Source of the DNA: Aurantiochytrium sp. KH105
Lineage: Eukaryota; Sar; Bigyra; Thraustochytrida; Thraustochytriidae
Assembly (NCBI GenBank): GCA_003116975.1
Contig: BGKB01000013.1
Location: 248,001 to 312,000 of the forward strand
Reading direction: 5' to 3'
DNA: 64,000 nt
The notes below the pieces were generated by a model. It saw nothing but the letters and a program-made list of their open reading frames with translations, was not told the origin of the DNA and made no database searches. Shown one piece after another: positions 59,923 through 64,000 of this stretch (position 1 is its first letter; each line of letters begins with the position of its first letter). Position numbers and translations under genes: made by a program.

Positions 59923-61885
59923 TCAGGCAATGCCCGAAACACATGTTTCGTTCTGTACGGGACTCGTTTCCAAGTAGCTGGGAAAGAGATCTTCAAAGGA
60001 GGCTCGAATTGACGACCCATTCACGGAATCGCTGCTTGAGCTAATGTTACCGTCGGCCCACTCAATAATGCTACGAATGTCGTAGGTCCCCGATGCATCG
60101 TTTCGGACGCGTTCGGACTTAATGTGAAGCCAAACTCGCGTCGTGTTTCTTCGAAGGGTACTCTTAAACTCACGATAGTACAAAGACTGTCCGTCGTCAA
60201 GGTGCTCCTCGAGCGCATAACCTTGTGGCTCGCCGAGATTGTACGAGTATTCCGGATAAAAGACGTTGCCTGCCCAGAGCTCCTCATCAGAAAGGTTGAG
60301 ATCAGCGTTGTTCGGCTGACGTTCGTTCCAGGCATTGTCGGCAATGAAGCCAAGAGCACAAGAATAATACGAGTATCTGCACATGCCAATGAGAAACATG
60401 GCGAGTGTGTTGATACGCATAAAACGTCCGCTCACAAGCTGGTCCCCGTACGAAAAGTTGATTGTCGCCTCATCGATCGAGCATGGATTTGCAAAAGCCT
60501 GCATAACTTTTCCGCTCCGCGCTCCTTCCATAAATGACTTCAACGCCTCCGAGGGTTTGAGATGGTACTCTTCGATGCCGAACTTTTCATGCTGTCGAGC
60601 ACTAAGGCCTGGAACGTTGCGATTATTACCAACAACGATGGCTGAAGGAAAGATCTCTGATTGGATCTCCTGCATCATTGCATCGTGTGCAGCGTCCCAC
60701 CGAAGAGCCTCTGCCTCGCTCGCAAATGTTGCTGGGATCCAACTTGGCTTGCAGACGCGCTTGGTCGCACAATTAATATCTGCACGGTCAAGAAAGATGC
60801 CCTGAAAACCGACGTTGGCACTCGCATTCGCAAAGTCGATCATCGTTCTCACAACTTGGTCATTGCGCAAGTCGAAAAGAGGAACGTCGGTTTCCTCGGC
60901 TACGCTGCTCGTGCGAGATATGATGCCGTCGCTTGAGATCTCGCACCCGTAGCGTGGCTTGCTGATGTCGAGCGAAACATTCGGAAGCGAAGCGTTCTCC
61001 ACATTTTGAAGTGGACACCAGACACGATCAAGCATCGGAAAGTTGAGAGCCGAGTTTAGGTAAGAGAGAACAGGCAAGCTTGGGACTCTGGCCTTGAGAC
61101 TGGCAAAGACTGAAGTCATCTTCTCCAGACAATGCACGTATTCAGGGTCAACCTCTTGCTCCACAGACTTGCTCACAACATACATTGCGACCGGATAGGT
61201 TTCCATAAAATCAAGGTCGCTTTCCGAGATGGTGCTTGCTCGACGACCTCGCTGTGTCCAAATTTGTACCCAATCCCAATCCCAGTACGGCTTTCCTTCC
61301 GCATCGAGGCTGCGATCGACATCAAAGTCTCGCACCAGCGACGGCGAATCTGTCGGTACAGCGCCAACAGGCGACAAATCAACGGCAGGGCCGGGCGTCG
61401 GCGTAGTGATTGGGCTCGGTGACGGAGACAGCGTCTCATCCTCTTGGTCGAGGGAGGCCTCATCCCCGTCGGAGGCAACTCCGGAGGATGACTCTTCGCT
61501 GGACCCCTGATTTGAAACAAAGACAGCCACACCGACCGCCAGGGCAATGACGAGAATAATGATTACCGCAAGGATTCGTTTCCTTCGTGTCATGCATTGG
61601 CGAGCAAGGCCCCCCTGATTGTGTTGGTGGTCTTGAATTTGGGCTTTGGGCTCTGCGGCATCATCGTCGCTTTCTGCGTCAAAGGAGCTTTTTTCGTGCA
61701 GGTCTTTGCTTCGAAAATGCCCGCTATCCACGCTGGGCAGGTCTTCGTCCTCCGGCCTTGGGCAGTGCACCATGACCGTGCGAGTGTGCCCGAGGTCATG
61801 GTTGTTGCCCTGGCGTCGCGCCGCGGCAGCTGCCGCAAAAGCATAGGCGTCTCGCTGTCGCCGCGGAGGCGGAGACCGCCAGCTG

Positions 61886-61933
<48 letters not shown>

Positions 61934-62037
61934 ATGCCGCCAGCGCCTTGCCGGTCTGCCGCCGCCGCTGCCGCCACGAGCGCCACGTCCCACTTGCGGC
62001 CCCCGCGGCGCCGCTCGCGCCTCGCAGCGGCGTCCAT
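59923..62037 (-). CDS. Type II membrane protein with glycosidase-like (GHL-type) ectodomain
   Basis: 704 residues from the ATG at 62037. The N-terminal cytoplasmic tail is Ala/Arg-rich with a poly-Gln run (about residues 35-55). A single transmembrane helix at about 150-175 (RRKRILAVIIILVIALAVGV) is followed by a Ser/Pro linker and then a large ectodomain. It contains YWDWDWVQIW, MYVVSKSVEQE, PVLSYLNSALN, NVGFQGIFLDRADIN and IVVGNNRNVPG, a pattern resembling the putative glycoside-hydrolase-like (GHL15-type) TIM-barrel proteins of protists. Several NxS/T sites (NVS, NAS, NIS, NTT, NGS) suggest N-glycosylation. Enzymatic activity and substrate are unproven. It converges with NEMF at 130 bp. 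Confidence 0.62.
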
Positions 62038-62747
62038 GGCGGCCGACCCGATGCCCGATCGGCCGTCGCGGGGGCTCTTTCAGCTCCGTGATCGCCGCGC
62101 ACGGCACGGAACCGCCGCGCCACCCGCGGCGGTCGCGGCCCCTGCGCCCGCCGCCGCCGCGCGCGCCGCTCGCTCGCTCGCGCGGGCGCCGCTCGAAGCG
62201 GGTCTGGCGTCGCGCTCGCTCGCTCGCTCGTGCTCGCTCGTGCGTGCTCGTGCGAGTCGCAGGCCCGCAGTTCCTGCCGCGCGGTCGCACGATGCGCGTG
62301 CCAGTTGTTAGACTGTGTTAGGATTCTACCGCCAGCGTCTCGCTCGCCGTCGCGGTCCGGGGCGCCATCTTGGCGGACCAGGCCGTCGCGGGCGCCATCT
62401 CGGGCGAGGGCCCGGCGATCGACGGCGAGCGATCGGGTCCACGAGAACGTGGTGCATCGCCTGCATCGTCGAGGCGGTCGAGCGCGAGGGCGTCGCGGAG
62501 GGCGAAGGCCGCGGGGGGGAAGAACGTGATGCAGAGCGGCACGGTGTGCATGGATGTGGGGGCCGGTCACTTCGTTCGTCGAGGTCGGAGCAGACGAGCA
62601 AGCCGCACGATGAGGAGAATTCATCTGGCTGCAGCTGCTGAGTGGGCGCCAGGCTGCAGGGAAAGAGGGAGACGGTGGACCGGCCAGCGGACCCGGATCT
62701 TTGGATAGCACAGAGGTTGACAGAACGTATAGGTTAGAAATAAAGAA
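62038..62747. other. Intergenic region between glycosidase-like gene and 7TM gene
   Basis: 710 bp upstream of a minus gene and downstream of another. It is GC-rich with GCTCGCTC tetramer repeats at about 62170-62240. No gene seen. Confidence 0.55.
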
Positions 62748-64000
62748 TCAGTGGGAGCTCGGCTCGTTGCTCGGGGTAACAGCAGTGCTCGGGTGGATCT
62801 TGGTTTTGATTGTACCCGACACGTGCGAGATTGGAGTATGTGAGTGGATGTGAGCACTGATGGTCTTGGCTGCCGCGGACATGGACAGAAAAAAACCGAA
62901 AAAGAGAGGCAAAAGATTCCACGACAAGAGAGACGACACGATGAAACCCGGCGAAGGCTCCTTCGGCGTGGGAGCCACGCATTCTGTGCCTGTCAGCGCG
63001 CTGGTAATGCTGCAAGAGGTGAAGTCGCTGAAAGAAGCCGCGTACTCTAGCATGTAGCTGCGCAAATTTCGATTGCGTACAATAGTCGAGACGAGAAAAG
63101 TCTGCGTTCCTAGGGTGAGCAACAAAATTTGTGTGGACAGCGTATTGGCGAGGGTTGCGATTGCCTGCATGCTAGCTTCTTTGGAAGCTACGAAATTCAT
63201 TCGTCGACAAAGGCGAAGCAACTTGACCGCGTACGTGATGCAGACACCAGATGTGAGAGCGAAGACGCCCTCTGCCACAAGAACCTCGGCCCACTCGGAC
63301 TCGTACGAGGGGCTGCAAAAGTACAACTGACGAACAAGGTCGAGCTGGAACCTGGGATTGTCGGTCATGGAGCGCGAGTTGAATTTTCCCAGCGTACTAG
63401 AAAGTACGGAGGCAACCAAAGGGATGAGGACGATAAAGACTGCGCCAATTATTGTCTGCGGGCTGCTCCAGGACCACCTTGCAACGCGGCGAAACATGAG
63501 CGCTCGTTGAACGTTTTCGTACGTGAGAACCACAAAGGTGGTGAGGGAACCGTACATGGACTGCAGCAAATGGATGGACGGAAGAGTCAGCGTGCAGAAG
63601 ACGGCCTGCGTGTGGGTCTCGCTCCAAAACTGCGAAGTCTCGGTCGAGTTGTACGAGCCGTACGGTGCTCGCAGCAAGCCAGAGCTCGGGCACCCAGTCT
63701 GACCTGTCGCAAGGACGACCACCATGAGAAGGGCATACAAAAGGCCCTGCAATGAGCAAAGTGCTAAAAGGCCATCAGGTCGTCGCCTTGTTTTCCTCCA
63801 TGTCCTCGTCGTTCGAATACATAAAATCACGAGCATGGGGAGGGCAATTAAGGCCGAGAACCATTCAATCCGTGACAAGACCTCTGAAATGTCCACACTT
63901 GCGATGGGGCACGAGACTCCACAAACTTCGCAACCGAGATCATCCGTCGTATACACAAGGGACCCCTCGCAAGTGACCCCTTCCACACAGGTATTGGTCG
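62748..64000 (-). CDS. Seven-transmembrane receptor-like protein, N-terminus outside window
   Basis: The frame is open to the right edge, so the N-terminus is missing; 417 residues are present to the TGA at 62748. A Cys-rich extracellular stretch (TCEGSLV, LGCEVCGVSCP) precedes about seven hydrophobic segments: WFSALIALPMLVILCI, LCSLQGLLYALLMVVVLATG, IHLLQSMYGSLTTFVVLTYE, TIIGAVFIVLIPLVASVLSS, EVLVAEGVFALTSGVCITYA, ILLLTLGTQTFLVSTIV, and SWNLLPLFFGFFLSMSAA. Topology and the Cys-rich ectodomain resemble Frizzled/Smoothened-class or adhesion-type 7TM proteins of protists, but no conserved family motif is decisive. The tail after TM7 is Ser/Thr/His-rich, a possible kinase target. A GRK-like kinase lies 15 kb away. 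Confidence 0.65.
   Translation of the reverse strand, partial: TNTCVEGVTCEGSLVYTTDDLGCEVCGVSCPIASVDISEVLSRIEWFSALIALPMLVILCIRTTRTWRKTRRRPDGLLALCSLQGLLYALLMVVVLATGQTGCPSSGLLRAPYGSYNSTETSQFWSETHTQAVFCTLTLPSIHLLQSMYGSLTTFVVLTYENVQRALMFRRVARWSWSSPQTIIGAVFIVLIPLVASVLSSTLGKFNSRSMTDNPRFQLDLVRQLYFCSPSYESEWAEVLVAEGVFALTSGVCITYAVKLLRLCRRMNFVASKEASMQAIATLANTLSTQILLLTLGTQTFLVSTIVRNRNLRSYMLEYAASFSDFTSCSITSALTGTECVAPTPKEPSPGFIVSSLLSWNLLPLFFGFFLSMSAAAKTISAHIHSHTPISHVSGTIKTKIHPSTAVTPSNEPSSH

Noticed and set aside
1-64000. tRNA, rRNA, CRISPR, phage or transposase signals
   Set aside because: Looked for T-arm-like GTTCRA motifs, repeat-spacer arrays and transposase motifs by eye; none found. A covariance-model scan would be more sensitive.

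Overview
The window is protein-coding eukaryotic nuclear DNA. It carries about 24 genes on both strands. Most are single-exon. Five have short GT-AG introns or show clean exon joins (MED7, the YOS1/IER3IP1 homologue, a COX7A-like subunit, NDUFS4 and SGT1). The gene set includes Mediator, cap-binding complex, complex I, GPI-anchor synthesis, RQC, Beclin autophagy and a mitochondrial ribosomal protein. An LRRC46-like axonemal protein suggests a flagellated stage. The compact GC-rich genome, Ser/Gln/Ala-rich low-complexity inserts and sparse introns would suit a heterotrophic stramenopile such as a thraustochytrid/labyrinthulomycete. That placement is inference; no rRNA or marker was seen that proves it. 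I found no tRNA, rRNA, CRISPR array or transposase.

Layout, left to right. A DysF+PH protein runs off the left edge (minus strand). Then Beclin/ATG6 (plus) converges on a FN3-WW-HECT ubiquitin ligase, followed by a 1355-aa coiled-coil protein (both minus). MED7 (plus) converges on a small acylated-type RING protein (minus). A very large IQ/WW/ankyrin protein (plus) breaks at a single ambiguous base (23932), followed by a second unrecognised Thr/Ala/Ser-rich protein (plus). NCBP1 (minus) and YOS1 (plus) are divergent. COX7A-like and LRRC46-like (both plus) follow, then NDUFS4 (minus), a Hedgehog/intein (HINT) protein (plus) ending 11 bp from PIG-V (minus), SGT1 (minus) divergent from uL22m (plus), a small membrane protein (minus) divergent from a cyclin (plus), a GRK-type kinase (minus), a peroxisomal-type carrier (minus), an ABP34-like actin-bundling protein (minus), a START/SRPBCC-like protein (plus), NEMF/Rqc2 (plus), a type II membrane glycosidase-like protein (minus), and a 7TM receptor-like protein running off the right edge (minus).

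Several ORFs begin at GTG or TTG only if non-ATG starts are allowed. I moved all starts to the first sensible ATG and state this per gene.

The most unusual signal is non-coding. A motif of the form GCAAGTGNNGTWATMG recurs in intergenic DNA, in two places as direct repeats at a regular ~22-bp period (29794-29893 and 47943-48015), with related clusters at 31547-31656 and 41477-41525. A second motif, GGTCAGGT, recurs in other gene-upstream regions and forms a 26-bp palindrome 100 bp before the giant IQ/WW gene. These look like promoter architectures of this lineage.
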